Source of the DNA: Thermoplasmata archaeon
GTDB taxonomy: Archaea; Thermoplasmatota; Thermoplasmata; Lutacidiplasmatales; UBA184
Direction of reading: 5' to 3'
Assembly (NCBI GenBank): GCA_027314165.1
Contig: DAHVCH010000003.1
Span: forward strand, 1 to 64,000
DNA: 64,000 bases
Below, in pieces: positions 15,502 to 24,098 of the stretch; position 1 is the stretch's first letter; every line of letters begins with the position of its first letter. A program made the translations under genes and the position numbers. A model generated the notes under the pieces. That model ran no database searches and was not told the DNA's origin. It worked only from the letters and a program-made list of their open reading frames with translations.

Positions 15502-16407
15502 GTGCAGATCACCTTCCTGGGGACCGCGGGGTCGTGGCCCACCCGGGAGCGGAACGCGAGCGCCATCGCGCTCGACATGGAGCAGGAGCTGGTGCTCCTG
15601 GACTGCGGGGAAGGGACGCAGCGGCAGTTCTTCCAGAGCCCGGTGTCGTTCATGCGGGTCCGGCGGATCTTCATCTCCCACTTCCACGGCGACCACTTCC
15701 TGGGGCTCCCGGGGCTCATCCAGAGCATGTGCCTCAACAACCGGACCGAACCCCTCGACATCTACGGGCCGAGGGAGACGAGGAGGTTCGTCGACATGAT
15801 CCTCAACCTGGGCCACTTCACGCTCAAGTTCCCGGTCCATGCCCACGAGCTGGCGCCGGGGGACGAGGTCGACCTCACGAGCTACACGGTCCGGACCGCC
15901 CGGGCGAAGCACAGCGTCCCCACCCTCGCCGTCCGCGTCGAGGAGAAGATGAAGCGCGGAAGGTTCGACGGGGAGAAGGCCCGGGGGATGGGACTGCGCG
16001 GAAGGGATTTCGCGAAGCTCGAGGCGGGGGAGAGCGTGACCGTCGCGAGCGGCGCCGTCATCTCGCCCCAGATGGTCATGGGCCCGCCCCGGGCCGGCCG
16101 GAGCGTCGTGTACTCGGGGGACAGCGCTCCAGAGGGGGAGATCGTCCGCCTGGCCAAGGGCGCGGACATCCTCGTCCACGAGGCGACCGCCGGCCACGAG
16201 CTGGAGGGGGACATGAACGAATGGGGACATTCCTCGGCGCGACAGGCCGCCGCCGCCGCCACCGAGGCGCAGGTCGGCATGCTCTACCTCACGCACTTCT
16301 CCTCCCGGTACCCCGACCCCACGCCGCTGGAGGACGAGGCCAAGGGCGTCTTCGCCGCCTCCAAGGCCGCCCGGGACCTCCTGAGCGAGCTCGTCCGGCA
16401 GCGCTGA
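15502..16407 (+). CDS. rnz: Ribonuclease Z
   Basis: tRNase Z cuts the 3' trailer from tRNA precursors that lack an encoded CCA. The 301-residue chain has the short-form layout: start MQITFLGTAGSWPT, DCGEGTQRQF, the zinc motif HFHGDHFLGLPGL near residues 55-67, the exosite region (CLNNRTEPLDIYGP), VVYSGDS with an aspartate ligand, and LTHFSSRY with a late histidine ligand. The motif set, especially GTQRQ and SSRY, separates it from general metallo-beta-lactamase proteins. The tRNA in this window ends without an encoded CCA, in line with a need for it. Start is GTG, leaderless. Confidence 0.92.
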   Translation: MQITFLGTAGSWPTRERNASAIALDMEQELVLLDCGEGTQRQFFQSPVSFMRVRRIFISHFHGDHFLGLPGLIQSMCLNNRTEPLDIYGPRETRRFVDMILNLGHFTLKFPVHAHELAPGDEVDLTSYTVRTARAKHSVPTLAVRVEEKMKRGRFDGEKARGMGLRGRDFAKLEAGESVTVASGAVISPQMVMGPPRAGRSVVYSGDSAPEGEIVRLAKGADILVHEATAGHELEGDMNEWGHSSARQAAAAATEAQVGMLYLTHFSSRYPDPTPLEDEAKGVFAASKAARDLLSELVRQR

Positions 16408-16417
16408 GGAGCGGGGC

Positions 16418-17698
16418 ATGGCCGGCGGGAGCGGAGGGCCGCCCCTGCGGGCGGACCTTCTCCTCACCGGGTTCTCCGAGGTGGCGACGCTCTCCGGGCC
16501 ACCGGGACCCCGGCGGGCGGAGGCCCTGGGGGAGCTCTCGATCGTCGAGGATGCGGCCATCGCCTGCGATCACGGCACGGTGGTCTGGGTGGGGCCGGAG
16601 CGCCGGCTCCACCGAGAGGTCCGGCCGCGTTCGGGCGCACGCCGGCGCTCCTTCCCCGGCGGGGTCGCGCTCCCGGGGTTCGTCGACGCCCACACCCACG
16701 TCCTTTTCGCGGGCAGCCGAGAGAGCGAGATCGGCCGCAAGGTCCGGGGGGAGAGCTACCTCTCGATCGCCGCCTCGGGGGGAGGCCTCTACCGGACCGT
16801 TCGGGAGACCCGGGCCGCCTCCCCGCAGCTCCTCTTCCGCGAGGCGAGGGCGCGGTTGACCCGGATGCTCTCCTGGGGGACCACCTCGGCGGAGGTGAAG
16901 AGCGGCTACTGCCTCGACCTCGAAGGGGAGCTCAAGCTCCTGCGGCTTCTCCCTCGCCTGGCCCGCGCCACCGGCATGACCCTCGTGCCCACCTTCCTCG
17001 GGGGACACGCCTACCCCCCGGGGGCCGAGGGGGACCACGAGGGCTACCTCCGCGAGCTCATCGACCGAATGATCCCCAGGGTCGCCGAGGAGCGGCTCGC
17101 CCGCTTCTGCGACGTCTTCTGCGAGAAGGGGTTCTTCTCGGCCGAGGAGAGCGAACGGGTGCTCCGGGCGGGCCTCGCGCACGGGATGGGCGCGAAGATC
17201 CACGCCGACGAGTTCTCCGTGACCGGAGGGTCGGGGGTGGCCGCACGCTTGCCTGCGGTATCGGCGGACCACCTCCTCGAGACCCCGTCCTCCGACCGGG
17301 ACGCGCTCGCCCGTGCGGGGGTCATCGCCGTGCTCCTCCCGGTCACCCCGATGGCCTCCCTCGCGAGCTCCCGGTCGCTCGGAAGGGAGATGGCGGACCA
17401 GGGGGTGGCGGTGGCCCTCGGCAGCGACCTGTCGCCGAACTCCTGGGTCGAGTCGATGCCGATGGTCCTCGGCCACGCGGTCCATGGGGGAAGGCTCACC
17501 CCCTCCGAGGCGATCGTCGCCTCCACGGTGAACGCGGCCTACGCCTCGGGCCTGGGAGGGGTGGCCGGGGAGATCGTTCCTGGGCGCAGGGCCGACCTGG
17601 TCATTTTCGACCTGCCGGGGGCCGAACATCTGGCCTACCGTTGGGGTACCTATCCACCGAAGGCGGTCTTTCTCGCCGGACGCGAGGTTCTCCCGTAG
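16418..17698 (+). CDS. hutI: Imidazolonepropionase
   Basis: HutI opens the imidazolone ring to N-formimino-L-glutamate in histidine breakdown. The 426 residues match the usual length and carry GFVDAHTHVLFAGSRESE (metal ligands H-x-H), the signature TTSAEVKSGYCLDLEGELKLL, FLGGHAYP, KIHADEFS, VSADHL and GSDLSPNSWVESMP. These are the amidohydrolase-fold metal and substrate residues. The frame starts with ATG 10 bases after the RNase Z gene, so they are probably cotranscribed. The other hut genes are not in the window. A histidine-degrading step is notable beside a decayed histidine synthesis cluster. Confidence 0.92.
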   Translation: MAGGSGGPPLRADLLLTGFSEVATLSGPPGPRRAEALGELSIVEDAAIACDHGTVVWVGPERRLHREVRPRSGARRRSFPGGVALPGFVDAHTHVLFAGSRESEIGRKVRGESYLSIAASGGGLYRTVRETRAASPQLLFREARARLTRMLSWGTTSAEVKSGYCLDLEGELKLLRLLPRLARATGMTLVPTFLGGHAYPPGAEGDHEGYLRELIDRMIPRVAEERLARFCDVFCEKGFFSAEESERVLRAGLAHGMGAKIHADEFSVTGGSGVAARLPAVSADHLLETPSSDRDALARAGVIAVLLPVTPMASLASSRSLGREMADQGVAVALGSDLSPNSWVESMPMVLGHAVHGGRLTPSEAIVASTVNAAYASGLGGVAGEIVPGRRADLVIFDLPGAEHLAYRWGTYPPKAVFLAGREVLP

Positions 17699-17831
17699 TT
17701 CCGCGCTCGTTCCTCTGAAGATCGCGGGGCTGGGCGACCTTCTTCGAGGGGAGGAGGGCGCGGTACGGCCCTCAAGCGCCACGTTTTCCCCCGAAGAACG
17801 TCCAGTTCTCCCTCGAGGGCTCGAGAGAGAT

Positions 17832-17841
17832 ATTGATATAC
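17832..17841 (+). promoter_or_regulatory. AT-rich promoter of the 71-residue protein gene
   Basis: ATTGATATAC in a short AT-rich island, with a predicted transcription start about 10 bases before the ATG at 17876. It is among the most AT-rich promoter cores in the window and suggests strong expression. Confidence 0.5.
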
Positions 17842-17875
17842 CCGCACTTTCCTCCCTCGACCGGGGGCAACCTCA

Positions 17876-18091
17876 ATGGCAGAACGAATCGGCAAGGAGC
17901 AGATCAAGCGAGAGAAGGGCTACCTGTACTACCTCGGAAAGGATGGATACATCTGGAAGACCCCGACCAAGCTCAACAAGTCCGGGCGCAAGGCCAAGGT
18001 CGGATCCGAGAAGATCCAGCGCGAGGACGGCTACATGTACTTCCTCGACAAGAAGGGGTACGTGGCTCGCGCGAAGATGAAGAACGCCTGA
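17876..18091 (+). CDS. Small basic protein with two copies of a GY-x-YY-x-KDGY motif
   Basis: A 71-residue lysine-rich protein built from two similar halves: KREKGYLYYLGKDGYIW at 12-28 and QREDGYMYFLDKKGYVARAK at 47-66, joined by a basic linker (KLNKSGRKAKVGSEKI). Small proteins of this look occur in other archaea and some bacteria without an assigned role, as far as I recall. Size, charge and the strong promoter suggest an abundant protein, perhaps binding nucleic acid or a larger assembly; this is inference. It stands alone between hutI and a GC-rich inverted repeat. Confidence 0.75.
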   Translation: MAERIGKEQIKREKGYLYYLGKDGYIWKTPTKLNKSGRKAKVGSEKIQREDGYMYFLDKKGYVARAKMKNA

Positions 18092-18110
18092 AGGCGCTCG
18101 AAACTTTTCG

Positions 18111-18138
18111 TCCCCCGGGGGATCTTTCCCCCGGGGGA
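18111..18138. terminator. Paired CCCCCGGGGG palindromes after the small protein gene
   Basis: Two copies of CCCCCGGGGG, at 18112-18121 and 18128-18137, separated by ATCTTT, followed by GTTCTCTTT. The two copies can pair into a long hairpin. The place, 20 bases after the stop at 18091, fits a transcript end. Archaeal termination mostly needs T-rich stretches, of which only a weak one is present. Confidence 0.45.
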
Positions 18139-18209
18139 CCCCGTTCTCTTTAGATCCTTCTCCTCGCGGACGCGCTCGAGGAGCTACGGACGCTGGCGAG
18201 GGCCGGCCT

Positions 18210-18572
18210 CTACCGGTCCTGAACGTCAGGAACGACGTCGGAGGTCACCGAGGTGACGTCCTCGGACTTGGCCGCCGCGACGCTCGGAGCGTCCACCGAT
18301 GGCGCCGCGGCGGGAGGAGCGCTCTTCCGTCTCCTCGCTCGGAGCTCGCCGGCGAACCCGGCGGTGAGAAGGCCCAGGCCCGCGACGGCGAACGCGGTCC
18401 CTAAGATGCCGGGCCAGGGGTCGGGGGTCTCCCAGCAGAGCGCGGGATCGTCGGGAGCGCATTGACGGCTGTTGAAGGTCCCCACCTGCTGAGCGATGAG
18501 CAGGGCGGCGCCTATCGCCAGAAGGAGGAGCGAAAGAAGAAGAGGTCGGCGCGGCGGGAGAGGGACCGTCAC
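18210..18572 (-). CDS. Small membrane protein with two transmembrane helices
   Basis: About 120 residues from a GTG at 18572. Two hydrophobic helices, PLLLSLLLLAIGAALLIA (about 12-30) and GILGTAFAVAGLGLLTAGFAG (about 52-72), flank a short outside loop with two cysteines (RQCAPDDPALCW) that could form a disulfide. The C-terminal 45 residues are polar, rich in Ala, Ser and Val. I do not recognise a family. The frame extends to 18710, but a TATA-like TCTTAAAC lies at its beginning, so the true start is further in and uncertain. Confidence 0.5.
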   Translation of the reverse strand: MTVPLPPRRPLLLSLLLLAIGAALLIAQQVGTFNSRQCAPDDPALCWETPDPWPGILGTAFAVAGLGLLTAGFAGELRARRRKSAPPAAAPSVDAPSVAAAKSEDVTSVTSDVVPDVQDR

Positions 18573-18920
18573 CGTTCGAGAAGAGGACGGCCGGAGCCCA
18601 TGAACCCTCGGAGGGAACTCGAGGCGGTCCCGTCGGTGCGCCCGTTCCTCCGGAAAGCGTCCGACGTGCTGCTCACGACGCCCTCCGGCCCAGAGTTTAA
18701 GACCCGGCACTAGGGTTGTGACCTCAACTTGGCGTGAAGGGACCCGGGACCGGGAGCCCTCGGGGCCGGCTCTCGTTCGCGGCGCATCCAGCGTCGCGGC
18801 CGCGCGCGGTACGGGCCGTGGTCACGCGAATCGTACGACCCCTTTATTTGTCACCCGCCTTGCTGGGGTCCTATCTCACCAAGTTTGGGTCCGTCCCACC
18901 GAGAATCTGGAGGTAAAATC
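18573..18920. other. Non-coding stretch before nrdJ
   Basis: About 350 bases hold the possible N-terminal extension of the small membrane protein and the nrdJ leader. The box CTTTATTTG at 18842-18850 is the likely nrdJ promoter, giving a leader of about 45 bases with GGAGGT at 18909-18914. I looked for a cobalamin riboswitch core and for an NrdR-box pair and saw neither. GGGTCC occurs twice in direct orientation inside the leader. Confidence 0.5.
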
Positions 18921-21683
18921 ATGGCCACCACCCGCCGACGCGCCGCTCTTCCCCACGTTGCTGAACAGTCACAGCCCCGATCCGCACGGGAGACCATCAC
19001 GCTCGATCGCCTCGTCCCCAAGGGCAGGACCGGGTTCGATGGCGTGGAGTGGCGGACCCACGACGCGCTCATCAAGAGCCCCTCGGGAGAGGTCATCTTC
19101 GAGCTCAAGGGGATCAAGGCCCCGAAGAGCTGGGGCGAGACCGCGATCAACATCGCGGCGTCGAAATATTTCCGTCTCATCCAGGGGAAGCGCGAGAGCT
19201 CCATCGAGGGGATGGTCAAGCGCGTCGGCCACTGGATCGCGCAGGCGGGCCTCCGCCTGGGCTACTTCGACTCTCCCGAGGAGGCGACGGTCCTCGAGGA
19301 CAACCTCGACTGGCTCATCGTCCGCCAGATGGCCTCCCACAACTCGCCGGTCTGGTTCAACGTCGGCGTTCGTGAGCCACCGCAGTGCTCGGCCTGCTTC
19401 ATCCAGTCCGTCTCGGACTCCATGGACTCGATCATGACGCTCGCCCGGAGCGAGGCGCTCCTGTTCAAGGGAGGCAGCGGCACCGGCTCGAACCTTTCGA
19501 ACCTCCGCTCCTCGAAGGAGCGGCTGTCCGGTGGGGGCCTCGCGAGCGGCCCGGTCACCTTCATGCGGGCCTTCGACGCCTTCGCGGGGGTCATCAAGAG
19601 CGGCGGGACGACACGCCGCGCGGCGAAGATGGTCATCCTGAACGTCGACCATCCCGACGTGACCGAGTTCATCGAGTGCAAGGTCAAGGAGGAGGAGAAG
19701 GCGGCGGCCCTCATCCGCGAGGGATACAGCGCCAACTTCGACGGCACGGACCCGGACAGCGCCTACGCCTCGATCTCCTACCAGAACGCGAACCACTCGG
19801 TGCGCATCTCCGACACGTTCATGCGCGCCGTGGAGAAGGAAGGGATGTGGGCGACCCACTGGGTCACCGACCCGGCCCAGGTCGCGCAGACCTACAAGGC
19901 TCCCGAGCTCTTCCGGAAGATGGCCCGCGCCGCCTGGCGCTGCGGGGACCCTGGCGTCCAGTTCGACGACATCATCAACGACTGGCACACCTGCCCGCAC
20001 ACGGCGAGGATCAACGCCTCCAACCCGTGCTCGGAGTACATGTTCCTGGACGACTCCGCGTGCAACCTGGCCTCGATCAACCTGATGAAGTTCCTGAAGG
20101 AGGACGGGGACTTCGACACGGAGCTGTTCATCCAGGCGGTCCGGTCGTTCATCTTCTCGATGGAGATCGTGGTCGATGCCTCCTCCTATCCGACGGAGGC
20201 CATTGGGCGCAACTCGCGCGACTTCCGCCCGCTCGGGCTGGGCTACGCGAACTTGGGCTCGCTCCTCATGCGCTGGGGCCTCCCCTACGACTCGGACGAG
20301 GCTCGGGCGGTCGCCGGGGCGATCAGCGCCATCCTCTCGGCGGAAGCCTACCGGATGAGCGCGGAGATCGCGAAGCGGGTCGGACCCTTCGCGGGCTTCG
20401 AGAAGAACCGCGCCCCGATGCTGCGCGTCATGAACAAGCACCGCGATGCGGCCCACAAGCTCCCGAAGAGCGAGGGACGGACCAGCAAGCTCGTCAGCCA
20501 GGCCCAACGCTCCTGGGACGCGTGCGTCCACGAAGGCGAGCTCTACGGCTACCGCAACGCCCAGGTCTCGGTCATCGCCCCCACGGGGACGATCGGGCTG
20601 CTCATGGGATGCGACACGCTTGGCCTCGAGCCCGAGCTCGCGCTCGTGAAGCTCAAGAACCTCGTGGGCGGCGGCACCCTGAAGATGGTCAACACCACGG
20701 CCCAGCTCGCTCTCAAGGAGCTCGGCTACACTCCCGAGCAGGTCACCAAGATCGTGGACTACGTCGGTGAGGCGGGCACCATCGAGGGATGCCCCGAGCT
20801 CCTCCCGGAGCACCTCCCGGTCTTCGACACGGCGCTCCCCTCGGCCGGCGGGACGAGGACCATCTCCCCGATGGGCCACCTGAGGATGCTCACGGCGGTC
20901 CAGCCGTTCCTGTCGGGAAGCGCGTCCAAGACGATCAACCTCCCGAACCAGGCCACCGTCGAGGACATCGAGCGGATCTACCTCGAGGCCTGGCGCCTTG
21001 GCGCCAAGTGCGTCTCGGTCTACCGCGACGGCTGCAAGGCGAGCCAGCCCTACGAGACCGGGAAGTCGAAGGAGGCCGCCGTCGCCCTCGGCCGCCCGAT
21101 GCCCCGGCAGAAGCTGCCGGACGTCCGCGAGGCCATCACCCACCACTTCTCCGTCGGCGGCCATGACGGCTACGTGACCGTCGGCCTCTACGAGGACGGC
21201 CGGCCCGGCGAGGTCTTCTTCCGGGTCACGAAGGAAGGGAGCACGGTCAACGGGCTCATGGATTCCCTCGGGATCTCGATGAGCATGGCCCTCCAGCATG
21301 GAGTTCCGCTCAAGGACCTGGTCCGCAAGCTCGCGCACATGCGCTTCGAGCCGTCGGGGATGACGAACAACCCCCAGATCCGGTTCGCGAAGAGCATCCC
21401 GGACTACATCGCCCGCTGGATGGCCGTGCGGTTCCTGACGATCGAGGAGCGGCGGGCGATCGGGCTCGACGCCCACGAGGAGCCGCCGCCCACCCCCACC
21501 GTGCTGGCGCCGCCCCCCAAGACCGAGTTCAAGGGGAAGACCCTGGACGCGTTCACCCCCACCATCGAGCTGGTGGACCGGACCGAGGACTCCCCTTCGT
21601 GCTACATGTGCGGGGGGATCATGGTCCGATCGGGGACCTGCTACGCCTGCACGCAGTGCGGAGCGACGAGCGGCTGCTCGTAG
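18921..21683 (+). CDS. nrdJ: Adenosylcobalamin-dependent ribonucleotide reductase (class II)
   Basis: Makes deoxyribonucleotides using a radical from adenosylcobalamin, so it works with or without oxygen. The 920 residues include CSACFIQSVSDSMDSI (first redox cysteine), GSGTGSNLSNLRSS, the active-site NPCSEYMFLDDSACNLASINL (radical cysteine and glutamate), PTGTIGLLMGCDTLGLEPEL, and at the C-terminus a swinging cysteine tail with CYMCGG and CYACTQCG, typical of the vitamin B12 type. A second domain after about residue 700 (TSCPD-type insert: VGLYEDGRPGEVF ... SGMTNNPQIRF) matches this class. No intein. The ATG follows GGAGGT. Needs cobalamin uptake or synthesis elsewhere in the genome. Confidence 0.95.
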   Translation: MATTRRRAALPHVAEQSQPRSARETITLDRLVPKGRTGFDGVEWRTHDALIKSPSGEVIFELKGIKAPKSWGETAINIAASKYFRLIQGKRESSIEGMVKRVGHWIAQAGLRLGYFDSPEEATVLEDNLDWLIVRQMASHNSPVWFNVGVREPPQCSACFIQSVSDSMDSIMTLARSEALLFKGGSGTGSNLSNLRSSKERLSGGGLASGPVTFMRAFDAFAGVIKSGGTTRRAAKMVILNVDHPDVTEFIECKVKEEEKAAALIREGYSANFDGTDPDSAYASISYQNANHSVRISDTFMRAVEKEGMWATHWVTDPAQVAQTYKAPELFRKMARAAWRCGDPGVQFDDIINDWHTCPHTARINASNPCSEYMFLDDSACNLASINLMKFLKEDGDFDTELFIQAVRSFIFSMEIVVDASSYPTEAIGRNSRDFRPLGLGYANLGSLLMRWGLPYDSDEARAVAGAISAILSAEAYRMSAEIAKRVGPFAGFEKNRAPMLRVMNKHRDAAHKLPKSEGRTSKLVSQAQRSWDACVHEGELYGYRNAQVSVIAPTGTIGLLMGCDTLGLEPELALVKLKNLVGGGTLKMVNTTAQLALKELGYTPEQVTKIVDYVGEAGTIEGCPELLPEHLPVFDTALPSAGGTRTISPMGHLRMLTAVQPFLSGSASKTINLPNQATVEDIERIYLEAWRLGAKCVSVYRDGCKASQPYETGKSKEAAVALGRPMPRQKLPDVREAITHHFSVGGHDGYVTVGLYEDGRPGEVFFRVTKEGSTVNGLMDSLGISMSMALQHGVPLKDLVRKLAHMRFEPSGMTNNPQIRFAKSIPDYIARWMAVRFLTIEERRAIGLDAHEEPPPTPTVLAPPPKTEFKGKTLDAFTPTIELVDRTEDSPSCYMCGGIMVRSGTCYACTQCGATSGCS

Positions 21684-21710
21684 TCCGAACGACGGAGAGC
21701 GAAGGGGGGC

Positions 21711-22670
21711 CTACGGCCCCCCGGGGCCCGTCCCGAGGGTTCCGGGCGGTACGCTCGGAGCGGACGCCGGCAGGTTCACGACCGGGGGAGTGAGCGGGAT
21801 CCCCATCTTGACGTCGAACCCGAGGTGGACCCCGAGGTCGATGTCCAGGGACCAGGAGCAGCGGAAGAGCTGACCCATCCCCGGATTGACCATCCCCACC
21901 AGGTCCGGGACCATCAGGTCCATCCGGCCCTCGTAGAGCGGGCCGTTCCCCTCGAGGGCCAGGGGGAAGGTCCCGAAGACCGTCCGGTTGGCACGGGAGT
22001 AGCTCCGGATCGTGTAGTCGATGGTCCTGACGAGGGTCGCCGTGAACCCCTTGAGCGCCTTTCCGCCCGGGTTCTGCACCGCGTACACCATGGAGAACGG
22101 CTTGCCCGGGGCGATCCAGGGTTGGTTGGTGTCCGCGGGGGATACCCGGACCTGGGGATGGTCCGGCGAGCTCGCGCTCATCGCGTCGGACAATCCTCCG
22201 AGGACGCGAACAGGAGGGAGCACCTGGACGCGGTGGCTCAGGACCGGGTCGACCCAGAGCGGTACGTCGACCTTCGCCTTCAGCGTGTAATCGACGAAGA
22301 GGCCGTCCGGTGACCGGTCGAAATGGCCATGCTCCTGAGAGAGGGGGCTCGTCTCGAGGGTCGGGGGCGCGACGGGAGGCACGGGGAACTCGAACGGGAC
22401 CTGGTAGTTCCCCGGTGCCGTGTGCTCGGGGTCCTGGAAGGGGACGCGCTCGCGCAGGGAGACCGCCTGCTCGTAGAAGGGCCGGACGTCTTGGATCAAC
22501 TCGCTGCTCTTCCCCTGGCTCACCGTCACCTGGGAGCGCTCCGCCCCGGTCAGAACGAGCGAGATGTCCCGGACCTTCGAGGGCCGATCGAAGTCGAGCT
22601 CCACGGTCCCCGCGATGGCCCCGCCGAGGAACGCATAGGGGGAGACCGAAACAAAGCGAATACCGGGCAC
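21711..22670 (-). CDS. Arrestin-like fold protein
   Basis: A protein of 319 residues made almost only of beta strands. Residues 1-150 look like an arrestin N-domain: YAFLGGAIAGTVELDF-x8-DISLVLTGAE, then PGNYQVPFEFPVP and LFVDYTLKAKVDVP. A second beta sandwich follows from about 190 (KALKGFTATLVRTIDYTIRSY). Family members in bacteria (Spo0M-like) and eukaryotes bind membrane proteins or lipids; nothing specific can be said here. The start is set to the GTG at 22670 because the minus-strand box AAATATCT at 22690-22697 lies 20-27 bases before it; the open frame extends to 22784. Confidence 0.6.
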   Translation of the reverse strand: MPGIRFVSVSPYAFLGGAIAGTVELDFDRPSKVRDISLVLTGAERSQVTVSQGKSSELIQDVRPFYEQAVSLRERVPFQDPEHTAPGNYQVPFEFPVPPVAPPTLETSPLSQEHGHFDRSPDGLFVDYTLKAKVDVPLWVDPVLSHRVQVLPPVRVLGGLSDAMSASSPDHPQVRVSPADTNQPWIAPGKPFSMVYAVQNPGGKALKGFTATLVRTIDYTIRSYSRANRTVFGTFPLALEGNGPLYEGRMDLMVPDLVGMVNPGMGQLFRCSWSLDIDLGVHLGFDVKMGIPLTPPVVNLPASAPSVPPGTLGTGPGGP

Positions 22671-22689
22671 GCTGACTTGTAGCCGGCGC

Positions 22690-22760
22690 AGATATTTGGA
22701 GGGCGAGCCCCCGGCTGGAACGCGACGACCCCTCGTCCCATCCCCAATCCCCTTATTGTA
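22690..22760. promoter_or_regulatory. Back-to-back TATA boxes of two leaderless genes
   Basis: The minus-strand box AAATATCT (22690-22697) serves the arrestin-like gene at 22670. The plus-strand box CTTATTGTA (22752-22760) serves the hydrolase at 22783. Each start codon lies 20-24 bases beyond the end of its box, so both transcripts are expected to be leaderless. Confidence 0.6.
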
Positions 22761-22782
22761 GAAGGGCCCTCCGTCCCTTGGC

Positions 22783-23610
22783 ATGGCCGACTCCGTAGTA
22801 CTCCCCCACGACGACCGGGGCGCGGGAAACCCGATCGTCCTCCTGCACGGATTCCCGCTCCACCGCGGGGTTTGGAAGGGACAGCTGGACCCCCTCGCCG
22901 TAGGTAACCGCGTGATCGCGTTCGACCTTCCGGGCTACGGACAGGCCTCGACCCTGCGCACCCCGGAGTCGCTGGAGAGCCTGTCCGCCGTCGTGGACGC
23001 GAGCATTCACGCCATCGCCTCGCCCCCCGCCGTCCTCGTGGGGCATTCCATGGGGGGTTACGTGGCCCTTCACCGCTACGCGGACCACCCGGAACGCATC
23101 CGCGCCCTGATCCTCACCAGCACCCGGACCGCGGCGGACAGCGAGGAGGCCGCGGCCAAACGTCACGCCACGATCTCGCGGCTCCGTCAGGAAGGCCCAG
23201 GAGGGTATGCCGTGGAGACCGCTCGAGGGCTCCTGGCCCCCAACAACGCGAGCAACCCCGACCTGTTTCCCGCGGTCCTCCAGATCGTGCGCTCGGCCCC
23301 GGTCCCGTCCATGGTCGCCTCGCTCCTGGCGCTCGCCGGCCGTCCCGACCTCACCGACCTGCTCCCCGAGGTGCACGTGCCGACGCTCGTCGTCTGGGGG
23401 GAGGAGGACCGCGTGATCGCGCCCGAGCAGTCCAAGAAGATCGTGAAGGCGATCCCGGGGGCGAAGGGCGTGGGCATCCCCGGAGCCGGGCACCTGCCCT
23501 TCCTCGAGAACCCGTCCGCGTTCAATCAGGCCGTGCGGGAGTTCCTCGCCACCCTCCCCGAGTTCGAGGGCGCCCCGGCCGAGAAGGGGGAAGCTCCGGC
23601 CCCCGACTGA
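22783..23610 (+). CDS. Alpha/beta hydrolase
   Basis: A 275-residue hydrolase of the alpha/beta fold. The oxyanion motif is LLHGFPLHRG at about 19-28, the nucleophile elbow GHSMGG at about 87-92, the acid lies in VVWGEEDRVI, and the histidine in GAGHLPFLENP. The layout matches esterases, C-C hydrolases and haloperoxidase-like enzymes of about 260 residues; the substrate is not evident. No signal peptide, so cytoplasmic. It shares a divergent promoter region with the arrestin-like gene. Confidence 0.88.
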   Translation: MADSVVLPHDDRGAGNPIVLLHGFPLHRGVWKGQLDPLAVGNRVIAFDLPGYGQASTLRTPESLESLSAVVDASIHAIASPPAVLVGHSMGGYVALHRYADHPERIRALILTSTRTAADSEEAAAKRHATISRLRQEGPGGYAVETARGLLAPNNASNPDLFPAVLQIVRSAPVPSMVASLLALAGRPDLTDLLPEVHVPTLVVWGEEDRVIAPEQSKKIVKAIPGAKGVGIPGAGHLPFLENPSAFNQAVREFLATLPEFEGAPAEKGEAPAPD

Positions 23611-23648
23611 GCGGGACCGGGGTCCCGCTCACGGTCCCCGTCCCGGCT

Positions 23649-24098
23649 TCAGAGCACGCTCTCTGCGAGCGCGATGAGGTCGCCCATGTCGAGGCGCCTT
23701 GGCTCGCCGGGGAAGCGTAGACCGAGGACGCTCACGGCCGTCCCCTCCAGCATGATCGCGCCCCAGGCCGCCTCGATGGCCCCGTCCGCGTACTCCCCGG
23801 CGCGGTCGCCGGTGAGGACCACGAGCCTTCGCGGGGACATCTGGCGCTTCGCGATCTCGAGGAGGACCAGCACGGCGCCGAGCGGCTTCGCGTCGACGAA
23901 CATCCGCTCGGAGAACATCGACCGGAGGTCCGTCCGGATCGCCCACTGCTCCCCGTGGGAGATCCGGACGCGACGGACGATGCCCTTGCGGTTCGCGAGC
24001 ACCTCCTCCGTCTCCTCGCCCAGGGAGAGCCCCTGGGCATAGGCCCGGCACTTCTCGACCAGGTCCGGGTCGAGCACCGGCCCCCCCCAGGAGTTCAC
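23649..24098 (-). CDS. Uncharacterised 149-residue protein
   Basis: No family recognised. The GTG at 24098 overlaps the stop of the DUF2400 gene by four bases (GTGA), so they are coupled. The chain reads as mixed alpha/beta, with a beta-rich middle (GIVRRVRISHGEQWAIRT) and a strand-helix pattern PRRLVVLTGDRAGEYADGAI that resembles an ATP- or nucleotide-hydrolase loop but has no Walker motif. Coupling to a DNA-glycosylase-like neighbour hints at nucleic acid work; this is inference. Confidence 0.6.
   Translation of the reverse strand: MNSWGGPVLDPDLVEKCRAYAQGLSLGEETEEVLANRKGIVRRVRISHGEQWAIRTDLRSMFSERMFVDAKPLGAVLVLLEIAKRQMSPRRLVVLTGDRAGEYADGAIEAAWGAIMLEGTAVSVLGLRFPGEPRRLDMGDLIALAESVL

Noticed and set aside
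18700-18920. Cobalamin riboswitch or NrdR boxes before nrdJ
   Set aside because: Expected because the enzyme needs adenosylcobalamin, but no B12-box core and no NrdR-type pair could be seen.
18969-21476. Open minus-strand frame of 835 codons opposite the ribonucleotide reductase gene
   Set aside because: It is a mirror of a real gene in GC-rich DNA. It has no domains and is rich in Arg, Asp and Gly in the way antisense frames are.
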